Shown here piece by piece: positions 26,389 through 35,355 of a stretch of DNA of 51,488 bases; within the stretch, counting starts at the first letter, position 1, and each line of letters begins with the position of its first letter. The notes under the pieces are model-generated. The model was given only the letters and a program-made list of their open reading frames with translations. It made no database searches and was not told the DNA's origin. The DNA is from an uncultured Prevotella sp. GTDB lineage: Bacteria; Bacteroidota; Bacteroidia; Bacteroidales; Bacteroidaceae. The translations under genes were made by a program, and so were the position numbers. The stretch is taken from assembly GCA_905202125.1 (NCBI GenBank), contig CAJKQX010000007.1, positions 1 to 51,488 on the forward strand. The letters are read 5' to 3'.

Positions 26389-27798
26389 TCACTTTTTAGA
26401 AGTTGCTTTCTTTGTTGAGGTTTGTGTTTTCTTTTCGGCAGTCTTTTTTGTTGTTGTAGACTTCGATTTCTCCAATTTGTCTCTCAACTTTGTTTCCGCA
26501 GCCTCGATTTTTTCAATCTTAGTTTGAAGACGCACAATCTCCTTATTCTTCATTTCAATCTCCTCATCCTGATTCTTGATGGTGGTGAGTAGCGAGCTGA
26601 GTTCGTCATTATCAATATCTTCGGGATACAACGAGTTTACACGACTACGGAAATCACCTAGAATATTCATATAGTTAGTGAATGCGTCAAACGGACTGCT
26701 GTATATTCCTCTGTCAACGCCGACATTCGATGGCTTGGTCGTCATGAAACGGAAATTGTTAGATGCTTGCAGATAATCCCAATCCTGATTGATACGAGGA
26801 TCATTGGCGATACGTACGCGATCAGCTATATTATACAATTTGTTGAATGCCTCACGCTGCATGGCATTACCCAGGAAACTGCTAACATCGCGCTCCTCAT
26901 CTGTCCAGCTCAAAGTCTCGGGTACGTCAAGCGCGCCGACGCTGGCCACATTATTGCAGATTTCCGAGGGTGTTGAGAAAGTGATGTCTCTTTCTTTAGC
27001 ACATTGAGGAATGGCACGAAGGAAATCAAGGATATTGCTTGACAACGGTTGTGAAACACCCAAAGAAGACAGTTCCATGAAAATATTGATGATTTTCTCC
27101 TCTTCGTTATAGTTCACAATCTTATTAATATATGTATCAGCAAACAACGGATATTCATTCCACTGTGTATTGCTGAACCTCAAAGAGATGTCGTCGCTGA
27201 GGGTAACATCACGTAGCAAAAGCTTAAGATTAGGTGCCAACGCGCAATTATATACATAATGTGGCGATTTCCATCCCAGCACCTGTTTTGCTCCTTCTGT
27301 CAACATTCCGACAAACCCCATCTGTGAAACCTGCAATCCGATGTCATCATTGTAAATGAGTGAGGAGTTGCGCAACACTTTTGGCGTCTGACCGAAATAT
27401 TCATTCATTTTCTGGCACTGGCGTTTCACTTCATCAGCAAAACTCTGTTCGTTGACAAGTGAAGACAATCCATGTGAATATGGTTCGGCAAGAAATTCCA
27501 CACAACCCGTTTCGTTCAGTTCCTGCAATTTCTCTATCACTTGTGGAGCATGCATCTCCAATTGTTCCATACCTACACCGGATACGGAAAAAGCGACCTT
27601 GAAATAGCCATCATTTGCCTTGATCATATCAAGCAAGGTGTTCAGAGCCGGCATGTATGAGCGTTCAGCGATATCATTTATTATGTGTTCATTCTCATAA
27701 TCATCATAATAATAATGATCGGTGCCGATATCAAAAAAGCGGTAACGCTTTAATTGAATTATTTGATGTATTTCGAAATATAAACAAATAGTTTTCAT
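26389..27798 (-). CDS. GH57-family alpha-amylase homologue, apparently missing catalytic residues
   Basis: Members of this Bacteroidales GH57 group sit in glycogen operons. The 469-residue product has a barrel-type N-terminal part (1-260), a helical middle and a coiled-coil plus Lys/Thr-rich tail (about 415-469, ending TSTKKATSKK). Compared with relatives as I remember them, key positions differ: the HQP motif is HQI (11-13), the expected nucleophile Glu in a NTEL-like motif is Ser (NSSL, Ser146), and the DYETFG acid/base motif is ELSSLG (242-247). Glu105 in LAEPYSHGL remains. The fold looks intact, so it may act as a non-catalytic glucan-binding or scaffold protein. It is the last gene of a three-gene operon, 18 bases after the glycosyltransferase. 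Confidence 0.82.
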   Translation of the reverse strand: MKTICLYFEIHQIIQLKRYRFFDIGTDHYYYDDYENEHIINDIAERSYMPALNTLLDMIKANDGYFKVAFSVSGVGMEQLEMHAPQVIEKLQELNETGCVEFLAEPYSHGLSSLVNEQSFADEVKRQCQKMNEYFGQTPKVLRNSSLIYNDDIGLQVSQMGFVGMLTEGAKQVLGWKSPHYVYNCALAPNLKLLLRDVTLSDDISLRFSNTQWNEYPLFADTYINKIVNYNEEEKIINIFMELSSLGVSQPLSSNILDFLRAIPQCAKERDITFSTPSEICNNVASVGALDVPETLSWTDEERDVSSFLGNAMQREAFNKLYNIADRVRIANDPRINQDWDYLQASNNFRFMTTKPSNVGVDRGIYSSPFDAFTNYMNILGDFRSRVNSLYPEDIDNDELSSLLTTIKNQDEEIEMKNKEIVRLQTKIEKIEAAETKLRDKLEKSKSTTTKKTAEKKTQTSTKKATSKK

Positions 27799-27816
27799 TG
27801 ACTTACGATTTTTAGT

Positions 27817-29088
27817 TTATAGTTGATGGTTTATTGTGCGTTCATAAAGTTGTCTTATCCACTGCCCTACTTTCTCCCATGTTATCTGATCGACCTCCTT
27901 CTTGCCTTCATCTTGCAGATATTTGAAGAGACTGTCATTGCTACAAATAGAATAAATGGCATCAGCCAAAGCATGAATATCCCAATAGTCCACTTTAATG
28001 CAATTGTTAAGGATCTCGGCACATCCGCTCTGCTTGGAGATGATACTTGGTGTTCCACATTGCATTGCCTCAAGCGGAGAAATACCGAAAGGCTCGCTCA
28101 CCGAAGGCATGACATATACATCAGAATCCTTAAGGCACTCGTACACTTCCTTACCACGCATGAAACCGGGGAAATGGAATCTGTCGGCAATACCTCTTTC
28201 GGCAGCAAGCGAAATCATTTCATCCATCATATCGCCACTTCCTGCCATACAGAAACGTACGTTATGGGTACGATGCAACACCATATTGGCAGCTTCGACA
28301 AAATACTCAGGTCCTTTCTGCATTGTCAGACGTCCGAGGAATGTTACAACTTTTTCTTTTCCGGTATGGTCGGGACGCGGAATATCTTGCAACTCCTGTT
28401 TCAATGGATAAACGGCATTATGAACCGTGAAACATTTTCTTGGATCTTGATGATATTGATTGATTACCGTTTGGCGTGTCAATTCAGATACACACATAAT
28501 ACAGTCTGCATTGTCCATACCGTCTTTCTCAATGGAATAAACGGTCGGATTGACTTTACCGCGCGAACGGTCAAAATCGGTGGCATGAACATGTATGCAC
28601 AAAGGTTTACCACTCACATGCTTGGCATTGATACCTGCCGGATATGTGAGCCAATCGTGAGCATGAATGATATCAAAATTCTGCTGTCGGGCCACTACGC
28701 CTGCGATAATTGAATAGTTGTTTATTTCCTCATGCAGATTTGAAGGATATCCTCCGGCAAACTCCATACAACCGAGATCGTTTACATTCATGTAGTTGAA
28801 ATCGGCATAAATATGGTCACGCAATTGGTAATAAAGCTCTGGAGACATGATATTTCCGATTCGGCTTTGAACACAATCATAATCCACATCACGCCATGCT
28901 ATCGGAACGGCATTCATTGCCAGAATTTTTGCCGCATGCTGACTTTCATCACCCCAGGGTTTGGGCAGACAAAGAGTGATATCTAAATCACCTTGAGCAT
29001 GCAAACCTTCCGAAATGCCATAATTAGCAGTGGCCAAACCACCGTATACATGAGGAGGATACTCCCATCCGAACATTAAGACTTTCAT
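27817..29088 (-). CDS. GT4-type glycosyltransferase, glycogen operon
   Basis: The 423-residue product has the GT-B fold of retaining transferases. An N-terminal GWEYPPHVYGGLA loop resembles the GG motif of glycogen synthases. IIHAHDWLTYPAG is in the N-domain, and LGRLTMQKGPEYFVEAA with the EX7E motif (Glu332 and Glu340 in SEPFGISPLE) is in the C-domain. The family and its position between a debranching enzyme and a GH57 protein suggest that it builds alpha-glucan from a nucleotide sugar. It lies 11 bases after the debranching gene and 18 before the GH57 gene. The donor sugar is not determined by the sequence alone. Confidence 0.88.
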   Translation of the reverse strand: MKVLMFGWEYPPHVYGGLATANYGISEGLHAQGDLDITLCLPKPWGDESQHAAKILAMNAVPIAWRDVDYDCVQSRIGNIMSPELYYQLRDHIYADFNYMNVNDLGCMEFAGGYPSNLHEEINNYSIIAGVVARQQNFDIIHAHDWLTYPAGINAKHVSGKPLCIHVHATDFDRSRGKVNPTVYSIEKDGMDNADCIMCVSELTRQTVINQYHQDPRKCFTVHNAVYPLKQELQDIPRPDHTGKEKVVTFLGRLTMQKGPEYFVEAANMVLHRTHNVRFCMAGSGDMMDEMISLAAERGIADRFHFPGFMRGKEVYECLKDSDVYVMPSVSEPFGISPLEAMQCGTPSIISKQSGCAEILNNCIKVDYWDIHALADAIYSICSNDSLFKYLQDEGKKEVDQITWEKVGQWIRQLYERTINHQL

Positions 29089-29099
29089 ATTGTACCTCC

Positions 29100-31049
29100 T
29101 TATAATTTATATTTATATTTTTCAAGCAATTCCAATGTGCGCAATATCTCAGCGACATTCATAGCAAAAGAAATGGCTCCACGTCCGTTGAAAGGCGGGT
29201 TACCATCAAAGAGTTCAGGTATTGTTCCTACGCAGTGGCGAATCATCTCGTCTTCGTATCCAACCATCTGTCTTTGTATGAAACTCATACGTGAACGTTT
29301 GTACAAGCGCAGACACGCCTCCATGTAGAATCCGCCAAGCCACGGCCATGCAGTGCCCTGATGATAAGCGTAATCTCGCTGAGTTTGCGGTCCCACATAC
29401 ATAGGATTGTATCCACCGCTCTTTGGAGAGAGCGAGCGCAAGCCTTTTGGCGTGAGCAGTTCGCGTGTGCACATGTCAAGTACACTCTTCTTCTGCGGCT
29501 GGCTCAACGGTGAATATTCCATTGCCACGGCAAATATCATATTAGGACGTACACTCCAATCCAGTCCGTCTTCTCCAACATAATCGAAAAGATAGCCATG
29601 CTCATTGTAGAATATATCCACAAAAGATTTGCCACACAATTCGGCATAGTTTTCGAGTTCTTCTGCCTCTTTGATTTCGCCATCATCACTTGCCACTGAT
29701 GCACAGAATTTAAGTGCGTTGTACCACAATGCGTTGAACTCAACGATATATCCTGTACGCGGTACGACTGGATGACCATTTACTGTCGAGTTCATCCAGG
29801 TCACAGCTTTGTCTCGACCTTCACTATAAACCAATCCATTCTCTTTCAACATAAGATTTGGATGTTTCCCTTTTATAATGAACGTCATTATATCTTCCAG
29901 CAATTTCGAATATCTTTTTAGACATTGCTCGCGGCCACAGTGTCTGTCATACTGCTGAATGGCCCACACGGCCCACAACATCACGTCAGGTTGTTCTATT
30001 TCGTAGATTTTCACCGTAAGGGGTTTTCCTCCCATAAACTCACGCAAGCCACGTCCGGCCGTCTCCATCACAAGTTCGAAATAGTCTTGTTCTTCTATCG
30101 ACAATGTCAAACCCGGCAAAGAGATGAATGTATCACGTGCACGGCTCTTAAACCACGGATAACCGGCAAGGATATATCGTTCGTCCTTGCTTGTTCGGTT
30201 GTGGAACTGGTGGGCGGCATTGATAAGACAATGAAAAAAGTTGTCTCGCGGGCTACGTTCCTCCACCTCCTTTTCAAAGAGATGTTTCAGACCGGCAGTC
30301 TTACAAACTGATGTGGATGCCGAAAAAACGATGCTTTCACCTTTCTTTATTCCCATTTCAAAATATCCCGGAACATAAAGATCTTCGTTCGAAGCATATC
30401 CACGCTCCTGCTCTTTCGGATATTCCACATCATGATACCAGTCGGGAGAGAACACAAAACTGTTTTTCTTGCTGAACTGCATATACAGATCGGGGTATCC
30501 GGCATACATACATGTGGAAATTCCGTTTTCCACCTCCGAGTAATCTCTTGATGCAGCCGAATTTTCATGTGTAAACTGGCGCACACTGCGGAACGCAAGG
30601 AACGGTTTAAATCTTAATGTTGTCTCAGAGTGGGCATCGACGAGAGTATATCTTAACAAGATTCTGTCTTCGTAATGCTGGAACACCACTTCCTTTTTCA
30701 ACACCACTCCACCTACACGATAAATCGTGGTAGGAACTTTATCACAATCGAATTCACGAATATACTTATGTCCCTTCGGGCTGTAATTGTTTCCTTTGTA
30801 CTTGTGAAGTCCGAGATTAAATTCAGCGCCATGCTGTACTACCGTTACATCAAGAGATGAAAGCAACACATGATTTTCATCATCCAGCTCGGGTATCGGC
30901 GCAACAAGCAGTCCGTGATACTTACGGGTGTTACAATCGACAATTGTCGAACAAGAGTAAGCTCCAGAGCGATTTGTGCGCAGCAATTCCCTTTGCAGTG
31001 ATTCTTCAAGGTTTGCCATCAACGTCTTTTCGAATCGCAAATAACCCAT
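29100..31049 (-). CDS. Glycogen debranching enzyme (amylo-alpha-1,6-glucosidase type)
   Basis: This enzyme removes alpha-1,6 branch stubs from glycogen. The 649-residue product has an N-terminal beta-rich GDE_N domain (about 15-240; TNRSGAYSCSTIVDCNTRKYHGLLVAP) and a C-terminal (alpha/alpha)6 barrel (about 270-645). The barrel includes GYPWFKSRARDTFISLPGL (part shown) and the HQGTAWPWLGGFY motif near the end. No signal peptide is present, so it is cytoplasmic. It is the first gene of the operon, and a very good promoter lies about 40 bases upstream. Length is normal for the Bacteroidetes type. Confidence 0.92.
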   Translation of the reverse strand: MGYLRFEKTLMANLEESLQRELLRTNRSGAYSCSTIVDCNTRKYHGLLVAPIPELDDENHVLLSSLDVTVVQHGAEFNLGLHKYKGNNYSPKGHKYIREFDCDKVPTTIYRVGGVVLKKEVVFQHYEDRILLRYTLVDAHSETTLRFKPFLAFRSVRQFTHENSAASRDYSEVENGISTCMYAGYPDLYMQFSKKNSFVFSPDWYHDVEYPKEQERGYASNEDLYVPGYFEMGIKKGESIVFSASTSVCKTAGLKHLFEKEVEERSPRDNFFHCLINAAHQFHNRTSKDERYILAGYPWFKSRARDTFISLPGLTLSIEEQDYFELVMETAGRGLREFMGGKPLTVKIYEIEQPDVMLWAVWAIQQYDRHCGREQCLKRYSKLLEDIMTFIIKGKHPNLMLKENGLVYSEGRDKAVTWMNSTVNGHPVVPRTGYIVEFNALWYNALKFCASVASDDGEIKEAEELENYAELCGKSFVDIFYNEHGYLFDYVGEDGLDWSVRPNMIFAVAMEYSPLSQPQKKSVLDMCTRELLTPKGLRSLSPKSGGYNPMYVGPQTQRDYAYHQGTAWPWLGGFYMEACLRLYKRSRMSFIQRQMVGYEDEMIRHCVGTIPELFDGNPPFNGRGAISFAMNVAEILRTLELLEKYKYKL

Positions 31050-31090
31050 ATTGTCCTTAAGGTTTAATTATTAAGTTTTTTATACAGTCT

Positions 31091-31122
31091 CAAAGGTAGT
31101 ACTTTTTGAGATAAAAACAAAA
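31091..31122 (-). promoter_or_regulatory. Promoter of the glycogen operon
   Basis: On the minus strand TTTTG (31122-31118), a 19-bp spacer and TACCTTTG (31098-31091) match the Bacteroidetes consensus fully. The transcript would start about 35 bases before the debranching-enzyme ATG. Confidence 0.78.
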
Positions 31123-31150
31123 TAAATCTCATTATTTTTATTAAAAAACA

Positions 31151-31175
31151 TTGTTTATGACAACAAAAAGTCATA
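31151..31175. promoter_or_regulatory. Candidate Crp-type operator between divergent promoters
   Basis: TTGTTTATGACAACAA (31151-31166) is an inverted repeat TTGTT-N6-AACAA, the same spacing as Crp-family sites. An overlapping dyad TATGAC-N8-GTCATA spans 31156-31175. It lies between the glycogen-operon promoter and the promoter of a Crp/Fnr gene, so autoregulation or joint control is plausible. No site model was available to test it. Confidence 0.4.
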
Positions 31176-31214
31176 TTGTGCTCATCTTAATTTCGTCATT
31201 TAGATAAAATGTAT

Positions 31215-31222
31215 TACATTTG
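31215..31222 (+). promoter_or_regulatory. Likely -7 element of the Crp/Fnr gene
   Basis: TACATTTG matches TAnnTTTG and lies 30 bases before the probable ATG at 31252. A weak TTTCG lies 19 bp upstream (31191-31195). Confidence 0.6.
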
Positions 31223-31251
31223 CAGAAATAAAAGGATAACCCAAAGTGATA

Positions 31252-31956
31252 ATGATGCCTGATTACGCTCTTCAAAAGGAAATAATCATTGACAAAATTG
31301 CTCAATTATGGCAATCGGTGTCTCCCGAACAGTTGAACCGGCTGAAAAGGGAAATGACATTAAAAACATTCAAAAAGAACGAACCCATCTACAAGGAGGC
31401 GGACAAACCGTCCAATCTATTATGCTTGATAGACGGGAAGGTCAAAGTACACAAAAGTTGTATCAATGGCCGCAACATCATTATCAGAACTATCAAGCCT
31501 ATCGAATTTTTAGGGTACAGAGCGATGATTACCGGGGAAAGCCACCGGACGTCTGCCATCGCTTTCGAAGACTCTACAATTGCGGAGTTTCCTGAAGAAT
31601 TGATTAAAAATTTAATCGAAGAAAATTCGGATGTAGCCATGTATTTCATGAATCATTTGGCCACACTCCTCGGCATATCCGATGAACTGCTTGTCAATCA
31701 TACCCAAAAACATATCAGGGGACGTCTGGCCGAGACCCTGTTATCACTGAAAAACAAATACGGAATGGAGGCCGACGGGCAGACATTGTGCGCCAATCTG
31801 AGCCGTGAGGATCTGGCCAAGATGTCCAACATGACTACAAGCAATGCCATAAGAACGTTGTCCGCGTTTGCCGGGGAGGGCATTATATCCATCGATGGCA
31901 AAAATATAACAATATGTGACATCGACAAACTGATATCAACATCAACTCTCGGATAA
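31252..31956 (+). CDS. Crp/Fnr-family transcription regulator
   Basis: The product has an N-terminal cyclic-nucleotide-binding-type beta barrel (about 15-130; FKKNEPIYKEADKPSNLLCLIDGKVKV split as GKVKVHKS), a dimer helix and a C-terminal winged helix (about 184-215; SREDLAKMSNMTTSNAIRTLSAF). The FNR iron-sulfur cysteine pattern is absent, so oxygen sensing through a cluster is unlikely. The longest frame begins with GTG at 31246; ATG at 31252 or 31255 is preferred by position after the -7 element. It diverges from the glycogen operon, which it may control. Its gene ends 5 bases from the convergent lipid-kinase gene. Confidence 0.88.
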   Translation: MMPDYALQKEIIIDKIAQLWQSVSPEQLNRLKREMTLKTFKKNEPIYKEADKPSNLLCLIDGKVKVHKSCINGRNIIIRTIKPIEFLGYRAMITGESHRTSAIAFEDSTIAEFPEELIKNLIEENSDVAMYFMNHLATLLGISDELLVNHTQKHIRGRLAETLLSLKNKYGMEADGQTLCANLSREDLAKMSNMTTSNAIRTLSAFAGEGIISIDGKNITICDIDKLISTSTLG

Positions 31957-31961
31957 TGACA

Positions 31962-32891
31962 TTAAGGAATAATGAAATTGATGACCTCCTGCTCTACGGT
32001 TATCGAAAAAGCTCCATTCGGACCTTCTATCAGTCGTCCGTCCACACCGACAGGCATTTTCTCCGCTTGTTCAACATCGACTTTCTGTGTACGATAAGAA
32101 TGCACGTTCTTATGATTGAGCAGTTTTCCTTTTAAAAACAAATATATCCCTTGAAATAGTTGTGTGATTCCCGAATGGCAGACCACTGATACGTCAAGCA
32201 TACCATTGTAAGGAACAGCATTAGGAGTCTGTCCGAACCCTGAGGCATTACCCACACATACGGTCATGATATTCCTCTCCACAACATCCGTATTGATATT
32301 CAATCGCATTTTGTACTCCTTACGTTTGAATATCATCAAAATAAAAGAAAAAAGGAAAGACAGCATGCGTGATCCAAGAAAGTGTCGGGTCTGACGTCGC
32401 AGATTCATGACTGAAGCAATAAAACCCATATTGATGCAATTGAGAAAATAGGTGCGACATGTTTCATTCTTGTGATTGCTGTATTTCACGCATCCCACAT
32501 CTATCTTTCTGACACGATGCTTGATTATGGCGTCAATAGCTTGAGGCACCTCGTTCTCTTTCAAGCCCCAGAAATGGGAAAAGTCGTTCATTGTTCCATT
32601 TGGTATAATTCCAATGGTGATACCATTACGCACTCTCGCCTCAAAATTCATCAGACAATTGACAGCATCATTCAGAGCAGAGTCTCCACCGACAATGACA
32701 ATGGTTGTGTAACCGTTGTTGACCATCATCCGAACAAGTCGTTCCACACCAGAGGCGCTCTCACTCTGAATAAAATCGAATGCCACGCCCCGGTCGGTGA
32801 GATATTTCTCAATTCTCGCCCACCTCTTGTTTTTCTTCAAATCTTCATGTTTGGGACAATACAATATGCCCAAGCGCTGACCATTGTCCAT
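31962..32891 (-). CDS. Diacylglycerol/lipid kinase-like protein (DAGK catalytic domain)
   Basis: The 309-residue soluble protein belongs to the DAGK/NAD-kinase-like superfamily that phosphorylates lipids. The nucleotide-binding motif is GGDSALND (68-75), where most relatives have GGDGT, followed by IGIIPNGTMNDF at about 93-104 and the C-terminal PVGVDGRLIEG segment. As I recall, the Ser-Ala variant is common in Bacteroidales members, so it may be family-specific rather than a defect. It lies 11 bases downstream of miaA and is probably co-transcribed with it. The substrate is unknown. Confidence 0.82.
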   Translation of the reverse strand: MDNGQRLGILYCPKHEDLKKNKRWARIEKYLTDRGVAFDFIQSESASGVERLVRMMVNNGYTTIVIVGGDSALNDAVNCLMNFEARVRNGITIGIIPNGTMNDFSHFWGLKENEVPQAIDAIIKHRVRKIDVGCVKYSNHKNETCRTYFLNCINMGFIASVMNLRRQTRHFLGSRMLSFLFSFILMIFKRKEYKMRLNINTDVVERNIMTVCVGNASGFGQTPNAVPYNGMLDVSVVCHSGITQLFQGIYLFLKGKLLNHKNVHSYRTQKVDVEQAEKMPVGVDGRLIEGPNGAFSITVEQEVINFIIP

Positions 32892-32902
32892 ATTCCACCT
32901 AT

Positions 32903-33826
32903 TTATATATCTTTCCTTATCAAATTCTTAATCCGCGATATCTTTTCATCCATAGGCAACGATGAGTCGAGCCAATTGATATTGAATCCGCGACGTTCCA
33001 TACCTCTGAACCATGTCATCTGGCGTTTTGCAAATTGATGAATGGCTATCTCCAAACCCCGAAACATCTCATAGTACGTTGTTCGGCCGACCACATACTC
33101 GGTCACATATTTATATTCGAGACCATAATAAATCAAATCATCGGCTGATACTCCCATGTTGATAAGTTGTCTGATTTCATCAACCATACCGTGCTCAAGT
33201 CGATCTTTCAGTCGATGTGTGATTTTCCGGCGACGCTCTTCACGGTCGATATCCACACCTATTATTAATGAGTCTACGGGTGGCAACGGTCGTTCCGATT
33301 TGGAGTGATTCAGATTATACTCCTCGATCTCTATGGCACGTATGGCTCGTTGAGCCGTATCTACGTCCGAACGATTGTGCATATTTGAGCCATTCTTTCG
33401 TTTCAAATCTACGAGTATGCTTGTGAGCCGGTCAAGCGACAGTCCCGACAATCTCTTTCTTAATTCCGGATTTTGCGGCACAGTGGACAGTGAGTAGCCT
33501 TTAAGAACTGTTTCTATATAAAGACCGGAACCTCCACAGAGTATTGGTTGGACCTTACGTTCCAAAAGTTGGGCATACACTTTATGAAAATCCTGTTGAT
33601 ATTCATAAATATTATATTTTGTGCCCGGATCCACTATGTCGATAAGATGATATCCTATTTGACGTCCTTTCACAATGTAATCATCCAAGTCCTTGCCTGT
33701 ACCGATAGTCATTCCACGGTAAACCTGTCGTGAATCGGCACTGATTATCTCAGCGTCCAACTCATGGGCCAACGCGGCGGCAAGGGTGGTCTTGCCGCTT
33801 GCTGTTGGACCGAGTATTGTTATCAT
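32903..33826 (-). CDS. miaA: tRNA dimethylallyltransferase
   Basis: MiaA adds a dimethylallyl group to A37 of tRNAs that read codons starting with U. The 307-residue product begins MITILGPTASGKTTLA with the P-loop at residues 6-13. DAEIISADSRQVYRGMTIGTGK (ISADSRQVYRGM) and GGSGLYIETVL follow, then the RAIRAIE and QFAKRQMTWFRG motifs of the C-terminal part. A longer frame starting with TTG at 33895 is rejected because that codon lies in the -33 box of the promoter at 33865-33896. Length is normal. Confidence 0.95.
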   Translation of the reverse strand: MITILGPTASGKTTLAAALAHELDAEIISADSRQVYRGMTIGTGKDLDDYIVKGRQIGYHLIDIVDPGTKYNIYEYQQDFHKVYAQLLERKVQPILCGGSGLYIETVLKGYSLSTVPQNPELRKRLSGLSLDRLTSILVDLKRKNGSNMHNRSDVDTAQRAIRAIEIEEYNLNHSKSERPLPPVDSLIIGVDIDREERRRKITHRLKDRLEHGMVDEIRQLINMGVSADDLIYYGLEYKYVTEYVVGRTTYYEMFRGLEIAIHQFAKRQMTWFRGMERRGFNINWLDSSLPMDEKISRIKNLIRKDI

Positions 33827-33864
33827 CTTATGCAATGCAGTTCTTTTATATTTGTTTATGCTGA

Positions 33865-33896
33865 CAAAAGTACAAAAATTTATGGATAATCGCAAA
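33865..33896 (-). promoter_or_regulatory. Promoter of miaA and the lipid-kinase gene
   Basis: On the minus strand TTTG (33896-33893), a 20-bp spacer and TACTTTTG (33872-33865) fit the consensus. This fixes the miaA start at 33826. Confidence 0.68.
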
Positions 33897-34011
33897 TAGA
33901 AAGCATTTGCAATATTTCAACCCAAATCGCATTAGACCGACAATGGGCATGAATGATGGTTATCGTATTGTCTGTTCACGTGTTTTGGGCTTCTATTTGT
34001 CGTCTTGCTTC

Positions 34012-34054
34012 CCGTCTTGTCTCGCCATAGCCCGCTATGCCTTCGACAAGATGG
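34012..34054. other. Two-stage stem-loop of unknown role
   Basis: CCGTCTTGTC (34012-34021) pairs with GACAAGATGG (34045-34054), with one G-U pair. Inside it CATAGC and GCTATG (34026-34039) form a second stem. There is no T-tract, so it is not a normal terminator. It could be part of a small RNA or a dispersed repeat. Confidence 0.4.
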
Positions 34055-34143
34055 TCGCAATACAACAAATATAATCTCCAAAACTGCCATGAACTCTAAT
34101 GACAGATTTGGGTTCAATATAGCAAAGCATAACAATAATAACG

Positions 34144-34185
34144 AAAAATCTCCGTCCGGCCACATTGGGCCAAACGGAGATTTTT
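34144..34185 (-). terminator. Terminator of gapA
   Basis: Perfect 12-base arms (AAAAATCTCCGT and its complement) enclose a loop that itself contains GGCC/GGCC pairing. T-rich sequence follows on the minus strand. It lies 25 bases after the gapA stop codon. Confidence 0.88.
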
Positions 34186-34209
34186 ATATTTTAAAGATTC
34201 GGAGAAATA

Positions 34210-35220
34210 TTATCCGTTAACTTTCTTCATGTGAGCGATGAGTTCGAGAACTTTGTTAGAGTAACCGATCTCGTTGTCATACCAAGAAACAACCTTTACG
34301 AATGTGTCTGTCAGAGCGATACCTGCTTTAGCGTCGAAAATAGATGTGCGTGTGTCACCCAGGAAATCAGAAGAAACAACTGAATCCTCTGTGTAACCCA
34401 GAACACCCTTCAACTCACCCTCAGAAGCCTCTTTCATGGCAGCGCAGATTTCTGCGTATGTAGCCGGTTTAGCGAGGTTAACTGTCAAGTCAACAACAGA
34501 AACATCGAGAGTAGGAACACGCATTGACATACCTGTCAGTTTGCCGTTCAACTCAGGAATTACTTTACCTACGGCTTTAGCAGCACCTGTTGAAGACGGG
34601 ATGATGTTGCCTGAAGCAGCACGGCCACCGCGCCAGTCTTTCATTGAAGGACCGTCAACAGTCTTCTGTGTAGCAGTTGTAGAGTGAACGGTTGTCATAA
34701 GACCGTCTGTGATACCGAATTTGTCGTTCAGAACCTTAGCGATAGGAGCCAAGCAGTTTGTTGTACAAGATGCGTTTGAAACGAACTGTGTACCCTTCTC
34801 ATATTTGTCGAAGTTTACACCGCAAACAAACATAGGAGTAGCGTCCTTAGAAGGAGCTGACATAACTACGTACTTAGCACCGGCCTCGATGTGAGCCTGA
34901 GCCTTCTCCTGTGTCAGGAAGAGACCTGTCGACTCAACAACATACTCAGCCTCAACCTCATTCCATTTCAAATCAGCGGGGTTGCGCTCTGCTGTTACAC
35001 GAATTTCCTGGCCATTAACGATGAGCTTAGAGTTCTCAACGTCAGCTTCGATAGTACCCTCGAACTTGCCGTGCATTGTATCATACTTGAGCATGTAAGC
35101 AAGATAGTCTACTGGGCAAAGGTCATTGATACCTACTACCTGGATGTCATCGCGATTCATTGAAGCGCGGAAAACGAAACGACCAATACGGCCAAATCCG
35201 TTAATACCAATTTTTGTCAT
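34210..35220 (-). CDS. gapA: Glyceraldehyde-3-phosphate dehydrogenase, type I
   Basis: This glycolytic enzyme oxidises glyceraldehyde-3-phosphate with NAD. The 336-residue product has the NAD-binding GINGFGRIGR at residues 4-13, the active site SNASCTTNC with Cys152, and the conserved TVDGPSMKDWRGGR and SWYDNEIGYS motifs. Codon use is strongly biased compared with the neighbours (for example many GTT and GCT-type codons on the coding strand), as expected for a highly expressed gene. It is transcribed alone with a strong terminator. The leader is long, about 130 bases, if the -7 element at 35356-35363 is used. Confidence 0.97.
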   Translation of the reverse strand: MTKIGINGFGRIGRFVFRASMNRDDIQVVGINDLCPVDYLAYMLKYDTMHGKFEGTIEADVENSKLIVNGQEIRVTAERNPADLKWNEVEAEYVVESTGLFLTQEKAQAHIEAGAKYVVMSAPSKDATPMFVCGVNFDKYEKGTQFVSNASCTTNCLAPIAKVLNDKFGITDGLMTTVHSTTATQKTVDGPSMKDWRGGRAASGNIIPSSTGAAKAVGKVIPELNGKLTGMSMRVPTLDVSVVDLTVNLAKPATYAEICAAMKEASEGELKGVLGYTEDSVVSSDFLGDTRTSIFDAKAGIALTDTFVKVVSWYDNEIGYSNKVLELIAHMKKVNG

Positions 35221-35355
35221 TTTACTTTATTTTTATAAAGGGTTAAATTGTAAATCTATGAAATTGCACTCTGCCAAAAAGACATATCTTATAAAATAAT
35301 AAGCTTATATTCAAAAAGATGACGTCCAAATGGCAATTTTGTTCTCTTTCGAATG

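Larger units (their letters stand above)
33827..34209. other. Region between miaA and gapA (383 bases)
   Basis: From the left it holds the miaA promoter, then about 200 bases of unexplained sequence with a two-stage stem-loop (34012-34054), then the gapA terminator (34144-34185). A 77-codon minus-strand frame starts inside that terminator and has no gene-like features, so it is not called. Confidence 0.6.

Noticed and set aside
33932..34165. Minus-strand open frame of 77 codons
   Set aside because: It begins inside the gapA terminator hairpin and shows no protein-like character.
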